In this document: positions 44,820-54,081 of the stretch, in pieces | How the letters are laid out: every line of letters starts with the position of its first letter | How positions within the stretch are numbered: the first letter of the stretch is position 1 | Assembly (NCBI GenBank): GCA_036964625.1 | Contig: JBALTG010000001.1 | Span: 1 to 64,000 of the forward strand | DNA: 64,000 nucleotides | Direction: 5' to 3' | DNA from: Motiliproteus sp036964625 | GTDB lineage: Bacteria > Pseudomonadota > Gammaproteobacteria > Pseudomonadales > Balneatricaceae | Notes under the pieces: model-generated | Seen by the model: the letters and a program-made list of their open reading frames with translations, nothing else | What the model was told of the DNA's origin: nothing | Databases searched by the model: none | Translations under genes and position numbers: made by a program

Positions 44820-45131
44820 ATGTACGCAGTGATTGTAAGCGGTGGTAAGCAGTACCGTGTAAGCGAAGGCCACACTTTGAAAGTTGAAAAGTTGGTTGGT
44901 GAAGAGGGCTCATCGCTGGATCTGGACCAGGTTCTGCTGGTTGCCAATGGCGAAGATGTTAAGATCGGCGCGCCGCTTGTTGCCGGTGCCAAGGTCAGTG
45001 TTGAAATCTTGGCTCATGGTCGTGGCAAGAAAGTTCGCATCATCAAATTCAAGCGTCGTAAGCACCACATGAAGCAGATGGGTCACCGTCAGTGGTTTAC
45101 CGAAATTAAGATTACCGGAATTAGCGCGTAA
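44820..45131 (+). CDS. rplU: 50S ribosomal protein L21
   Basis: L21 is a 50S protein co-operonic with L27. The 103-residue product begins MYAVIVSGGKQYRVSEG and contains KIGAPLVAGAKVSVEILAHGRGKKVRI and FKRRKHHMKQMGHRQ, all typical. Confidence 0.97.
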   Translation: MYAVIVSGGKQYRVSEGHTLKVEKLVGEEGSSLDLDQVLLVANGEDVKIGAPLVAGAKVSVEILAHGRGKKVRIIKFKRRKHHMKQMGHRQWFTEIKITGISA

Positions 45132-45161
45132 GCGGATACCGGTTGTTGAAGGAGAGTAGTA

Positions 45162-45419
45162 ATGGCTCATAAAAAAGCTGGCGGTAGTACTAATAACGGT
45201 CGCGACTCAGAGTCGAAACGCCTAGGTGTTAAGCGTTTCGGTGGTCAGAAAGTTTTAGCCGGTAACATCCTGATTCGTCAGCGTGGAACACGTTTCCATC
45301 CGGGCAATAATGTGGGTATTGGCAAGGATCATACCTTGTTTGCCACGTCGGAAGGTGTTGTTAAGTTCGAAGTTAAAGGCCCTAAGAACCGTAAGTTTAT
45401 CAGTGTGGTTAGTGCCTGA
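45162..45419 (+). CDS. rpmA: 50S ribosomal protein L27
   Basis: L27 reaches the peptidyl transferase centre with its N-terminal arm. The 85-residue product begins MAHKKAGGSTNNGRDSESKRLGVKRFGG and contains RQRGTRFHPGNNVGIGKDHTLFA. AAGGAGAG lies upstream. It is followed by a terminator. Confidence 0.97.
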   Translation: MAHKKAGGSTNNGRDSESKRLGVKRFGGQKVLAGNILIRQRGTRFHPGNNVGIGKDHTLFATSEGVVKFEVKGPKNRKFISVVSA

Positions 45420-45465
45420 TAACAGTTTAGCGGGTGTAAAACAGTCGTTGACTGTTTGTTGAAAG

Positions 45466-45497
45466 AGCTCCGCAAATGCGGGGCTTTTTTTGTTTTT
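45466..45497 (+). terminator. Terminator after rpmA
   Basis: AGCTCCGC / GCGGGGCT with a 4-nt loop is followed by TTTTTTTGTTTTT. A smaller hairpin (ACAGT/ACTGT, 45441-45455) precedes it. Confidence 0.88.
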
Positions 45498-45556
45498 GGC
45501 AGGCTATGATTATGTAAGGCCTTTAAGGTCTCGGATACTCAGCTGCGGAGTGGATC

Positions 45557-46777
45557 ATGAAATTTGTCGACGAAGTCGTCATCGGTGTAGAGGCGGGGAA
45601 GGGCGGCAATGGCTGTATGTCTTTCCGGCGCGAAAAGTATATCGCTAAGGGCGGCCCTAATGGCGGAGACGGCGGTGATGGCGGCTCGGTCTGGGTTGAA
45701 GCGGCTGATGGGTTAAACACGCTGGTGGATTTCCGCTTCCAGCGTGCCTATCGGGCGGAGCATGGTCAGAACGGGATGAGCCGCGACTGCACCGGTCATA
45801 AGGGCGAGGAGCTGGTGCTGCGGGTGCCGGTGGGGACGACGGTCATCGACGAGGATACCCAGGAGGTGCTCTGCGATATGACCCAGGTGGGTCAACGTGA
45901 CAAGGTAGCCCAGGGTGGTTTTCATGGTCTGGGCAATACCCGGTTTAAATCCAGCGTTAATCGTGCCCCGCGACAGACCACCAATGGCTCTGCAGGTGAG
46001 GCGCGTAATCTTAAACTGGAGCTGAAGGTGCTTGCGGATGTGGGGCTGCTGGGGCTGCCTAATGCCGGTAAATCAACCTTTATCCGCGCGGTCTCGGCGG
46101 CTACGCCTAAGGTCGCCGATTATCCCTTTACTACCCTGGTGCCCAATCTTGGCGTGGTCAGTGTCGAACGTGATCGCAGCTTTGTGGTCGCTGATATACC
46201 CGGTCTGATCGAAGGTGCGGCTGAAGGCGCGGGTCTTGGTGTGCGCTTTCTCAAGCACCTGACCCGCACCCGTATTTTGCTGCACCTGGTTGATATGGCG
46301 CCCTGGGATGGCGTGGAGCCTGCTGAGTCGGCCCAGATCATCATCAATGAGTTGCGAAAGTTTAGTCCTACGCTGGCCGACCAGGAGCGTTGGCTGGTGC
46401 TTAATAAGCTTGATCTGGTGCCAGAGGATGAGCGTGAAGCGCGTTGTCAGACGTTGGTCGATGCGCTGGCGTGGACGGGTCCTGTGTTTCAGGTTTCTGC
46501 GATCAGCAAGCAGGGGACTTTCGAGGCTTGTCGCGCGGTGATGGAGCATATCGAGACGCGTAAGCAGCTGGAGGCGGATGATCCAGAGTTGGCGGAGCAG
46601 GAGCTCGAGCGCAAGGCATTACTTGAGCAAGAGGCGCGTGAGCGGCTGCGGTTGCTGCGTATACAGCAGCGTGCGCGGCGCTTGCAAAAGGGCGATCCGG
46701 GTGTTGATGGCTTCGATGACGACGATGATGATTACGACGACGATGATTATGACGTCGAGACCGTCTACGCGCCCTAA
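45557..46777 (+). CDS. obgE: Obg family GTPase ObgE/CgtA
   Basis: Obg is a GTPase for 50S assembly and stringent-response linked growth control. The 406-residue product has the glycine-rich Obg fold (AGKGGNGCMSFRREKYI, GGPNGGDGGDGGSVW), then G1 GLPNAGKSTF, G3 DIPGLIEGA and G4 NKLD. It ends in a very acidic Asp-rich tail (about 20 residues), common in proteobacterial Obg. Confidence 0.96.
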   Translation: MKFVDEVVIGVEAGKGGNGCMSFRREKYIAKGGPNGGDGGDGGSVWVEAADGLNTLVDFRFQRAYRAEHGQNGMSRDCTGHKGEELVLRVPVGTTVIDEDTQEVLCDMTQVGQRDKVAQGGFHGLGNTRFKSSVNRAPRQTTNGSAGEARNLKLELKVLADVGLLGLPNAGKSTFIRAVSAATPKVADYPFTTLVPNLGVVSVERDRSFVVADIPGLIEGAAEGAGLGVRFLKHLTRTRILLHLVDMAPWDGVEPAESAQIIINELRKFSPTLADQERWLVLNKLDLVPEDEREARCQTLVDALAWTGPVFQVSAISKQGTFEACRAVMEHIETRKQLEADDPELAEQELERKALLEQEARERLRLLRIQQRARRLQKGDPGVDGFDDDDDDYDDDDYDVETVYAP

Positions 46778-46805
46778 CTCTTTTTTGTAGCAAGGATTAA
46801 CACAG

Positions 46806-47930
46806 ATGAGTGCCAGGCAGGCGGTCACGCAGGGTAAGCGCTGGGTCGTTAAGATCGGGAGTGCGCTTCTGACTAATGATGGTCAGGGTTTGGATGAACC
46901 GGCGATTGCGGGCTGGGTTAACCAGATGGCCGCGTTGCGCAAGCAGGGTATCGAGCTGGTGCTGGTTTCGTCCGGCGCGGTCGCAGCCGGGATGCGGTGC
47001 TTGGGTATGACTGAGCGCCCGCATGAGCTGCATAAACTGCAGGCCGCAGCGGCGGTCGGGCAGATGGGTTTGGCACAGACCTATGAAGCGAGTTTTAAGC
47101 GCCACAATCTGCATACCGCGCAGATCCTGCTGACCCATGATGACCTCTCTAACCGCAAGCGCTACCTGAATGCCCGGGGTACGCTGGAGGCTTTGGTTGA
47201 CTGGAGTGTCGTGCCTGTCGTCAACGAAAACGATACCGTGGTTACCGATGAGATCCGCTTTGGTGATAACGACACCCTGGGTGCGTTAGTGGCCAATTTG
47301 ATGGTGGCAGACGTGCTGATTCTGCTGACCGATCAGCGCGGCTTGTTTGATGCCGACCCACGCAAAAACCCACAGGCAAAAATGATCGAGCAGGCGCGCG
47401 CGGATGATAAATATCTGGATGCGGTAGCAGGCGGCGGCGCTGGCGCGTTAGGGCGCGGCGGGATGCAGACCAAGCTTCGGGCAGCGCGCTTGGCGGCCCG
47501 CTCGGGTGCGGCGACAGTCATTGTCGGCGGGCGTGAAGCCGACGTGCTGTTGCGGCTGCGCGCGGGTGAATCCTTGGGAACGTTGTTGACTCCTGACTGT
47601 GAACCGCAGGCGGCGCGCAAGCAGTGGTTGGCAGGGCATCTGCAGGCGCGGGGCACCCTGGTACTGGATGCCGGGGCGGTTAAGGTGCTGGCGGAATTCG
47701 GGCGCAGTCTGTTGCCGGTGGGTGTTAAAGCGGTCGAGGGCGTATTTTCGCGGGGTGAGATGGTGCTCTGTGTTGATGAGCAGGGAACGGTTGTTGCGCG
47801 CGGCCTGGTCAATTACAGCGCCGATGAGGCGCGGCGTATCATCGGCCGGTCCAGCACTCTGATTGAGCAGATTCTGGGTTACGTTGGCGAAGAGGAGCTG
47901 GTGCATCGGGATAACCTGGTGCTGGCGTAG
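46806..47930 (+). CDS. proB: Glutamate 5-kinase ProB
   Basis: ProB phosphorylates glutamate in the first step of proline synthesis. The 374-residue product has the amino-acid kinase domain (VVKIGSALLTND, VLVSSGAVAAGM, NENDTVVTDEIRFGDNDTL) and a C-terminal PUA domain. Common location next to obgE; proA is not adjacent. Confidence 0.96.
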   Translation: MSARQAVTQGKRWVVKIGSALLTNDGQGLDEPAIAGWVNQMAALRKQGIELVLVSSGAVAAGMRCLGMTERPHELHKLQAAAAVGQMGLAQTYEASFKRHNLHTAQILLTHDDLSNRKRYLNARGTLEALVDWSVVPVVNENDTVVTDEIRFGDNDTLGALVANLMVADVLILLTDQRGLFDADPRKNPQAKMIEQARADDKYLDAVAGGGAGALGRGGMQTKLRAARLAARSGAATVIVGGREADVLLRLRAGESLGTLLTPDCEPQAARKQWLAGHLQARGTLVLDAGAVKVLAEFGRSLLPVGVKAVEGVFSRGEMVLCVDEQGTVVARGLVNYSADEARRIIGRSSTLIEQILGYVGEEELVHRDNLVLA

Positions 47931-48032
47931 TGGTTGCTGCTTAGGTTGCCACTGTCTGTTGCTACGTTCTACTGTTCCTGCGTGTTACCGTTTCTGCGTA
48001 CTAGCTAGCCCCACTGGGCTTCAGGAGTCGTT

Positions 48033-48689
48033 ATGAGTCCCGTCAGCGATCAAGCTCATCCCCTGGCCCGCCTTTATTATGCCCATGATCCGATGTGCAG
48101 CTGGTGTTGGGCGTTTAACCCCTGCTGGCAGCAGATTCAGCAGCGACTGCCGCGAACGGTTGAGGTTGTGCGGTTAGTGGGCGGCTTGGCGGCAGATAGC
48201 AGCGAGCCGATGCCCCTTGAGATGCAGACTTATCTGCAGCAGACCTGGCGCCAGATTCAGGCCCAGGTGCCGGGAAGCGAATTCAATTATGATTTCTGGC
48301 GCCGCTGCAGCCCGCGCCGGTCAACCTATCCTGGCTGTCGCGCGGTTATTGCGGCGCGGCACCAGCAGGCGGAGAGCGCGATGACGCTGGCGATCCAACA
48401 AGCCTATTATCTGCATGCGCGAAACCCTTCGGACGAGAGCACGCTGGTCGCGCTGGCGCAGGAGTTAGGCTTGGATGTGTCGCAATTTACGCGAGATCTC
48501 AATGCCGCTTTGACCCGGCAAACACTGCTCAGTGAGATCGAGCGGTGTCGCGAGATGGGCGCACAAGGCTTTCCCAGCCTGATCCTGGAAAAACAGCAGC
48601 AGCGCTGGCTGCTCGCGCTCGACTATAGCGACCCAGAGGCCGCTCTGAGCCAGATTGAACGGTGCATGGAGGCGCCTGGTTGCCCGTGA
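48033..48689 (+). CDS. DsbA-family thioredoxin-like protein
   Basis: This 218-residue thioredoxin-fold protein has the active motif DPMCSWCWAFNP (CSWC) near residue 20 and no signal peptide, so it should be cytoplasmic. FrnE-like DsbA family members of this kind act as disulfide oxidoreductases or isomerases. GFPSLILE resembles the cis-Pro loop. The substrate is unknown. It is 102 bp after proB and convergent with the Crp/Fnr regulator gene. Confidence 0.85.
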   Translation: MSPVSDQAHPLARLYYAHDPMCSWCWAFNPCWQQIQQRLPRTVEVVRLVGGLAADSSEPMPLEMQTYLQQTWRQIQAQVPGSEFNYDFWRRCSPRRSTYPGCRAVIAARHQQAESAMTLAIQQAYYLHARNPSDESTLVALAQELGLDVSQFTRDLNAALTRQTLLSEIERCREMGAQGFPSLILEKQQQRWLLALDYSDPEAALSQIERCMEAPGCP

Positions 48690-48786
48690 TCTCCAGCCAT
48701 ACTGCGACAAGCGAAGGGCATACACGCTCGCGAGAATAGATCGGCAGCATCAGGGCTGGGCGTTGTGGTTAATCCGGGTTATTAAC

Positions 48787-49464
48787 TCAGGACTGAAACT
48801 CCACTTGCGCCCGCAGTCCGTCGAGATCCTCGACCCGAATCGTGCCCCGCCCAAGCGTCACCAGCCCCTGGTGTTCGAAATGCTTAAGCTGACGACTGAT
48901 CACCTCCCTGGCCGAACCCAGCTCGGTGGCCAGATCCTGATGGGTGATCTGCAGCTCGATCCGCTCACGCCCGCGCTGGATCAGATAACGTGCCAGGCGC
49001 AGGTCGATACGCTCAAACGCCAACTGCTGCACCAGCCCGATCAAGCCACTCAAGCGCGCACCGTAGGAGTGGAAGATAAATGACCGCAGCCCGTCAGAAC
49101 GGCTCAGCGCTTCTGCAAACTGGGTTCTGGGAATGGCGAAGGCCTGCACGTCGGTCTCGGTAATCCCTTCGGCAGGGTAGGTATCCTGCCCCAGTAGGCA
49201 GGCCGTTGTCAGCACACAGGTGCCGCACTCTTCAATCCGGTACAGCACGATTTCACGCCCAGCTGGCGAACACCCCACCACCTTGACGCAGCCCTTCACC
49301 ACCAGCAGGTAGTTCTGACAGGGGTCTCCGACCCGAAACACCGACTGCCCGGCAGGGACGGTCAACAACCGCGCCTCGGCTAAAATCTTGGCCCCGGCCG
49401 GGTCATCGATCTGGCCGAGCGTCGGAAAGGCTTGCTGCAGCAAGGGGTGTAGGCTGTTCATCAC
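48787..49464 (-). CDS. Crp/Fnr family transcriptional regulator
   Basis: The 225-residue protein has an N-terminal cyclic-nucleotide-binding-type domain (about 25-115) and a C-terminal winged helix-turn-helix (about 165-215, LQITHQDLATELGSAREVISRQLKHF). The domain carries several cysteines (DPC, KGC, VGC, CGTC, TAC), which could make it redox- or metal-responsive; the four-Cys pattern of FNR is not clearly kept. It overlaps the upstream small membrane-protein gene by 4 bp. Targets unknown. Confidence 0.88.
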   Translation of the reverse strand: MMNSLHPLLQQAFPTLGQIDDPAGAKILAEARLLTVPAGQSVFRVGDPCQNYLLVVKGCVKVVGCSPAGREIVLYRIEECGTCVLTTACLLGQDTYPAEGITETDVQAFAIPRTQFAEALSRSDGLRSFIFHSYGARLSGLIGLVQQLAFERIDLRLARYLIQRGRERIELQITHQDLATELGSAREVISRQLKHFEHQGLVTLGRGTIRVEDLDGLRAQVEFQS

Positions 49465-49763
49465 TTGTCCTGGGGGGGCTGGCGGCGCTGACGCACCAGC
49501 AACATCACATAGCGGATGTTGTAAGCAAAGCCGATCAGCAATGCCAGGGCTGCGGTAATAAAAAACAGCAGCCCGATCCCGGCAGAGCCCAGATAGTTAC
49601 TGGCCCAGAGGCTGAGAACACTGATCAGCGCCAGCGGGATACCCGTACGCATCATCAGTTTAAGGATGCGGTCATCTCGAATCTCCGGTTTGTCGCTGGC
49701 ATCAGTAACCGGCTCGATGTTGTTATTAGACAGAGGGTCGGCTTTGTTTTTATTACGGGACAT
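49461..49763 (-). CDS. Small two-segment membrane protein
   Basis: A 100-residue protein with a polar N-terminus (about 40 residues) and two hydrophobic segments, GIPLALISVLSLWAS and GIGLLFFITAALALLIGF, then a basic tail RQRRQPPQDK. Not recognised as a named family. It begins at ATG 49763 and its stop overlaps the Crp/Fnr gene start (4 bp), so the two are co-translated. It may act with, or be sensed by, that regulator; this is inference. Confidence 0.7.
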   Translation of the reverse strand: MSRNKNKADPLSNNNIEPVTDASDKPEIRDDRILKLMMRTGIPLALISVLSLWASNYLGSAGIGLLFFITAALALLIGFAYNIRYVMLLVRQRRQPPQDK

Positions 49764-49985
49764 GGAGAGCACTCAGTAGCGGTAAGTTCTGATTCTTGAC
49801 CGCCATCCTACGTTTCGCGCCGGGGTGCAGCAAGGCGGCTGCGACCATGGTAGCACTGAACAACGGATGATCCTGTCACCACGACCGGCACAGGAGCAGA
49901 GGAATACTGCCGCTACGCCTTAACAGCTCTCACCCCCCTTGCTAGAATAGCACTCTTTACCTCAGCCGTTATCAAGGGAGCAGCC

Positions 49986-51833
49986 ATGCCTGTCTACCGT
50001 TCCAAGACATCTACCCACGGTCGTAACATGGCCGGCGCCCGCTCTCTCTGGCGCGCCACCGGGATGAAGGACGACGATTTCAACAAGCCGATCATTGCCG
50101 TTGCCAACTCCTTTACCCAGTTTGTCCCCGGTCACGTGCACCTCAAGGATATGGGCCAGCTGGTGGCACGGGAGATCGAAAAAGCCGGAGGGGTGGCGAA
50201 AGAGTTCAACACCATCGCCATCGATGACGGCATCGCCATGGGCCACGACGGCATGCTCTACTCGCTGCCCTCGCGCGATCTGATCGCCGATTCGGTCGAA
50301 TACATGGTCAACGCTCACTGCGCCGACGCTCTGGTGTGTATCTCCAACTGCGACAAGATCACCCCCGGGATGCTGATGGCGGCGATGCGGCTGAACATCC
50401 CGGTGGTGTTCGTTTCCGGTGGGCCGATGGAAGCGGGCAAGACCAAGCTGGTCGACCACGGCCTGGATCTGGTCGATGCCATGGTACTGGCCGCCGACGA
50501 CAGCGCCTCGGATGAGTTGGTCGACGCCGTCGAGCGCTCCGCCTGCCCCACCTGCGGCTCCTGCTCCGGCATGTTTACCGCCAACTCGATGAACTGCCTG
50601 ACCGAAGCGCTGGGTCTGTCACTGCCAGGTAACGGCACCGTCGTCGCAACCCACGCCGACCGTGAAGAGTTGTTCCTGGAGGCCGGGCGCATCATCGTCG
50701 ATATCACCAAGCGGCATTACGAGCAGGATGATTTCAGCGTGCTGCCGCGCTCGATCGCCAGCAAAGCCGCGTTCGAAAACGCCATGACCCTAGATATCGC
50801 CATGGGCGGTTCCACCAACACCATCCTCCACCTGCTGGCGCTGGCCCAGGAAGCCGAGGTTGATTTTGGCATGGCGGATATGGACCGGCTTTCACGCAAG
50901 GTGCCCTACCTGTGCAAGGTGGCCCCCAACGATCAGAAATACCATGTCGAAGATGTACACCGTGCCGGTGGCATCATGGCGATTCTGGCCGAACTCGATC
51001 GTGGCGGACTGCTGGATACCAGCGTCTCCACCATTCACTCCGCAACAATGGCCGATGCGCTGGCGAAATGGGACATCATCACCTGCGGCGATGACGCGGT
51101 TAAAAAATTCTTTAGAGCGGGACCCGGCGGTGTACCGACCCAGGTCGCCTTCTCCCAGGCGGCACGCTGGGGTTCGCTGGATGCCGACCGCAGCAACGGC
51201 TGCATCCGCTCGGTCGAGCACGCCTTCAGCAAAGAGGGCGGCCTCGCGGTGCTGACCGGCAACATCGCGCTGGACGGCTGCGTGGTCAAGACCTCCGGCG
51301 TCGATGAAAGCATCTGGGTCTTCGAGGGCAGTGCCTATATCTGCGAAAGCCAGGACCAGGCCGTCGCCGATATTCTGGCCGACAAGGTCAAGGCGGGCGA
51401 CGTGGTGATTATTCGTTACGAAGGCCCGCGCGGTGGCCCCGGCATGCAAGAGATGCTTTACCCCACCAGCTACCTCAAATCCAAAGGACTGGGCAAAGAC
51501 TGTGCACTGCTGACCGACGGTCGGTTCTCCGGCGGCACCTCCGGCCTGTCGATCGGCCACGTCTCGCCCGAAGCCGCCTCCGGCGGCGCCATCGGCCTGG
51601 TTGAGCAGGGCGACCGGATCCGCATCGATATCCCTAACCGCCGCATCGACGTGCTGCTCAGCGATGACCAACTGGCCAGCCGCCGCGCACTCATGGATGG
51701 CAAAGGCAAAGAGGCCTGGAAGCCCGCCGCCGAGCGTCCCCGCAAGGTCTCTGCCGCACTCAGGGTCTACGCCAAGATGGCCACCAGCGCCGACAAGGGC
51801 GCGGTCCGCGACCTGAGCCTGCTGGACGATTAA
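49986..51833 (+). CDS. ilvD: Dihydroxy-acid dehydratase IlvD
   Basis: IlvD is the iron-sulfur dehydratase in valine, leucine and isoleucine synthesis. The 615-residue product has CISNCDKITPGMLMAAMRLN, CPTCGSCSGMFTANSMNCL and the C-terminal GPRGGPGMQEMLYPTS and LLTDGRFSGGTSGLSIGH, all cluster- or Mg-site regions. GGGAGC lies 5 bp before the ATG, and TAGAAT at 49943 may be a -10. Confidence 0.97.
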   Translation: MPVYRSKTSTHGRNMAGARSLWRATGMKDDDFNKPIIAVANSFTQFVPGHVHLKDMGQLVAREIEKAGGVAKEFNTIAIDDGIAMGHDGMLYSLPSRDLIADSVEYMVNAHCADALVCISNCDKITPGMLMAAMRLNIPVVFVSGGPMEAGKTKLVDHGLDLVDAMVLAADDSASDELVDAVERSACPTCGSCSGMFTANSMNCLTEALGLSLPGNGTVVATHADREELFLEAGRIIVDITKRHYEQDDFSVLPRSIASKAAFENAMTLDIAMGGSTNTILHLLALAQEAEVDFGMADMDRLSRKVPYLCKVAPNDQKYHVEDVHRAGGIMAILAELDRGGLLDTSVSTIHSATMADALAKWDIITCGDDAVKKFFRAGPGGVPTQVAFSQAARWGSLDADRSNGCIRSVEHAFSKEGGLAVLTGNIALDGCVVKTSGVDESIWVFEGSAYICESQDQAVADILADKVKAGDVVIIRYEGPRGGPGMQEMLYPTSYLKSKGLGKDCALLTDGRFSGGTSGLSIGHVSPEAASGGAIGLVEQGDRIRIDIPNRRIDVLLSDDQLASRRALMDGKGKEAWKPAAERPRKVSAALRVYAKMATSADKGAVRDLSLLDD

Positions 51834-51877
51834 GCAGGATCCAGGATCCTGCTCGCAGCAGACTCTGTACGTCACTT

Positions 51878-51915
51878 GAGCGCAGCCCCCCAGGGGCTGC
51901 GCTCTCCCCTTTTTT
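51878..51915 (+). terminator. Terminator after ilvD
   Basis: A perfect 12-bp stem GAGCGCAGCCCC / GGGGCTGCGCTC with a 3-nt loop is followed by TCCCCTTTTTT. Confidence 0.9.
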
Positions 51916-51966
51916 AGGATTAACAAGCGTGACCGCTTTATTCCTGCCAGCGAAGTCCAAGACACC

Positions 51967-52722
51967 ATGAGCGTAGAAAATACACCGGATCCACAGAGTC
52001 CGCAGAGCCCAGAGGGTTCTGATGCCAACAGCGTCAGTGAGAATAAGTATCTGCGCTCCATCCGTACCTTTGTGGTTCGCGCGGGACGCATGACCCCCGG
52101 GCAGCAGCGAGCGCTGGAGCAGCAATGGCCGGCAATGGGGCTTAACCTGGCAGACGGGATGATCGATTACGCTCAGGTGTTCGGCCGTAGCGCACCAACA
52201 ATACTGGAGATCGGTTTCGGTATGGGTGATTCGTTACTGGCGATGGCCGAAGCTGCGCCCGACACCAACTATATCGGTATCGAGGTTCATCACCCCGGCG
52301 TTGGCCGCCTGCTCAGCAACGCTGCCAACGCCGATCTGAGCAACCTTAAGGTCTATCACGAGGACGCGTTGCTGGTACTCAAAGACTGCATCCCGGATAG
52401 CTCGCTGGATGCGATCCAGCTGTTCTTCCCCGATCCCTGGCACAAGAAAAAGCACAACAAAAGACGCATGGTGCAGCCTGAGATCGCCCAGACCTTCCGC
52501 AACAAACTCAAGGTCGGCGGTTGTTTCCACATGGCCACCGACTGGCAGCCCTACGCCGAGCATATGCTGGAGGTGATGAACGCAGCCCCGGGCTACCGCA
52601 ACGCCGCCGGAGAGAATCAGTACGCCCCCCAACCCGAATCACGCCCCGTCACCAAGTTTCAACGCCGCGGCGAAAAACTCGGCCACGGCGTGTGGGATCT
52701 GATGTTTGAGCGGATCAGCTGA
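51967..52722 (+). CDS. trmB: tRNA (guanine-N7-)-methyltransferase TrmB
   Basis: TrmB makes m7G46 in tRNA. The 251-residue product shows the SAM site ILEIGFGMGDSLL, the family stretch LFFPDPWHKKKHNKRRMV, and the end TKFQRRGEKLGHGVWDLMF. The N-terminus is about 30 residues longer than usual and rich in Ser/Pro; a later start would remove it, but no better one was seen. Confidence 0.95.
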   Translation: MSVENTPDPQSPQSPEGSDANSVSENKYLRSIRTFVVRAGRMTPGQQRALEQQWPAMGLNLADGMIDYAQVFGRSAPTILEIGFGMGDSLLAMAEAAPDTNYIGIEVHHPGVGRLLSNAANADLSNLKVYHEDALLVLKDCIPDSSLDAIQLFFPDPWHKKKHNKRRMVQPEIAQTFRNKLKVGGCFHMATDWQPYAEHMLEVMNAAPGYRNAAGENQYAPQPESRPVTKFQRRGEKLGHGVWDLMFERIS

Positions 52723-52961
52723 GCAACGCCTCTCTCCTCAGAGGGAGGGGGGAAGTAACACCATAATGCCCTTAATTAACTACGTAAATTGCTGACGTGG
52801 GTTCTTTGCTGACCCCGCTCCTCTCGTACATGAGGCGGCGACAGATCGCAACCTCCCACGCACACACCCCCCTACAATCTGCCGCAGTTGCGTGGAATTG
52901 ATTTATATTCAGGGGATAGCATGGGTCTTCGACTCATGTTGACGCATGCTTGCGTCTCCTA
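52723..52961. other. Gap after trmB
   Basis: A run of CCTCTCTCC / GGGAGGG (52735-52752) can form an imperfect hairpin after trmB. Beyond this no gene is supported in 239 bp. Confidence 0.4.
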
Positions 52962-52985
52962 TTAACCCGCCGGGTTAATAGGAGA
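52955..52985. repeat. Perfect 31-bp palindrome
   Basis: Arms of 15 bp (52955-52969 and 52971-52985) are perfectly complementary around a single C at 52970, and include TATTAACCCG / CGGGTTAATA. It overlaps the 3' end of the small minus-strand gene. It could be a terminator without a T-tract or a dimer binding site. A structure this long and perfect is prone to deletion in DNA replication, so its survival is notable. Confidence 0.9.
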
Positions 52986-53210
52986 TGTGGAGCCCTTGTC
53001 CCGGTGCCAGAGAATGCAGAGCCCAGGGCTGGTTGAACAGTTGTAGCACCGTGGGTTACTCCGATCACGGGTACAGATAAGATACTCCTTCATTTTAAGC
53101 TGGCTCGGATCATTACGGCGGGAATTTACATATCCCTCTTGGTGGAGGAGATTTAACCTGTCACTGAAGGCTTCGATGGTGAAGCATTCGGAGATGCTAA
53201 TGGGTTCCAT
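52962..53210 (-). CDS. Small Cys-containing hypothetical protein
   Basis: An 82-residue frame with a strong ribosome site (AAGGAGAG, 5-7 bp before ATG 53210). The product has MEPISISECFTIEAFSD at the start and four Cys between residues 46 and 68 (TRDRSNPRCYNC, GLC), but no clear zinc-finger spacing. No family recognised. The stop falls inside the 31-bp palindrome. The good Shine-Dalgarno is the main reason to call it. Confidence 0.45.
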   Translation of the reverse strand: MEPISISECFTIEAFSDRLNLLHQEGYVNSRRNDPSQLKMKEYLICTRDRSNPRCYNCSTSPGLCILWHRDKGSTSPINPAG

Positions 53211-53756
53211 GATCTCTCCTTGATAGGTTTCAGTGACGGTGTTGAGTTTGGTGGTTAAAGAAAGATAGCTAATAAATAATCAGTTTCAAATTAGTAATTT
53301 TCATGTTGCGACTGCGAAGTTCCTGTCGGTCGCGCAAACTCGATAGTTAGCTCTATGCTGGCTCATAAAATGCTGTTCTGCGGTAGATTTAAAGCCTGGT
53401 TACAACGCAGCCGGCAGGCCATCATAGCGGTGAGGCTTGCTTTTTTCCCATAATATCAATTTGTTAAGCGGTGGCAGTGAGCCGTGACGAGTCCCCCTTG
53501 GGTATCCGTGACTCCATGACGATCATCAGCAATGCTCAAGGGACACTTACGACACAAACCGGCCACTGAGTGTCTTGGTTGGCAAAAGGTAAGGCTTGTC
53601 CTCTTTGTTCTGATCCTTTTGTTCTGAATCGTTATTACCCACCCACAGTCGCGGCGCAGCCGTTCAAATTCCGCCATCGATCCGGATTGTGTTTTAATAG
53701 ATCATCTAACCGCAGGGTCTTTGCCTCCGCAGAGCCGACAAAGTCGCAACCCAACC
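53211..53756. other. Gene-poor spacer
   Basis: 546 bp with no gene I can support. Short open frames occur on both strands (for example minus 53456-53677) but none has a ribosome site or recognisable content. Confidence 0.4.
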
Positions 53757-54032
53757 ATGAATTCAGAACCGGAAAAACTGACTCGCAAGCACGCTGAACT
53801 TACCCACACCGACGAACTAAGGGTCATCTCCCACGTGCAGCGCGAATCCGGCGAGTGGTTTGTCAATACGCTGATGATTGAAGCCTGCGAGGTTCCGTTT
53901 AAATACCGGCGTAAGAAGCGCTATAAAAGCCTGCAAGGGCAGCAGGTCAACCTCACTTATTATGCCACGACAGAGTCTGTCGCCGGATTGGAGGTCGAGA
54001 TCATGAGCATTGTCAGGATTAAGCGATCCTGA
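53757..54032 (+). CDS. Conserved small hypothetical protein
   Basis: A 91-residue hydrophilic protein, start ATG 53757 (an earlier ATG at 53721 would add 12 residues). The central stretch VPFKYRRKKRYKSLQGQQVNLTYY and the end VEIMSIVRIKRS look like a small beta-rich domain and resemble small uncharacterised proteins of marine gammaproteobacteria, from memory. Function unknown. It precedes the VTT-like membrane protein by 49 bp. Confidence 0.65.
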   Translation: MNSEPEKLTRKHAELTHTDELRVISHVQRESGEWFVNTLMIEACEVPFKYRRKKRYKSLQGQQVNLTYYATTESVAGLEVEIMSIVRIKRS

Positions 54033-54081
54033 GCAGATGGGCCGCCATTAACGACCCCGACCGCATGGCCGGAAAAACCTC

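Noticed and set aside
48655..49083. 142-codon plus-strand frame
   Set aside because: It is antisense to the Crp/Fnr regulator, whose protein features are clear.
53456..53677. 73-codon minus-strand frame
   Set aside because: No ribosome site, no recognisable features, overlapped by another short frame on the opposite strand.
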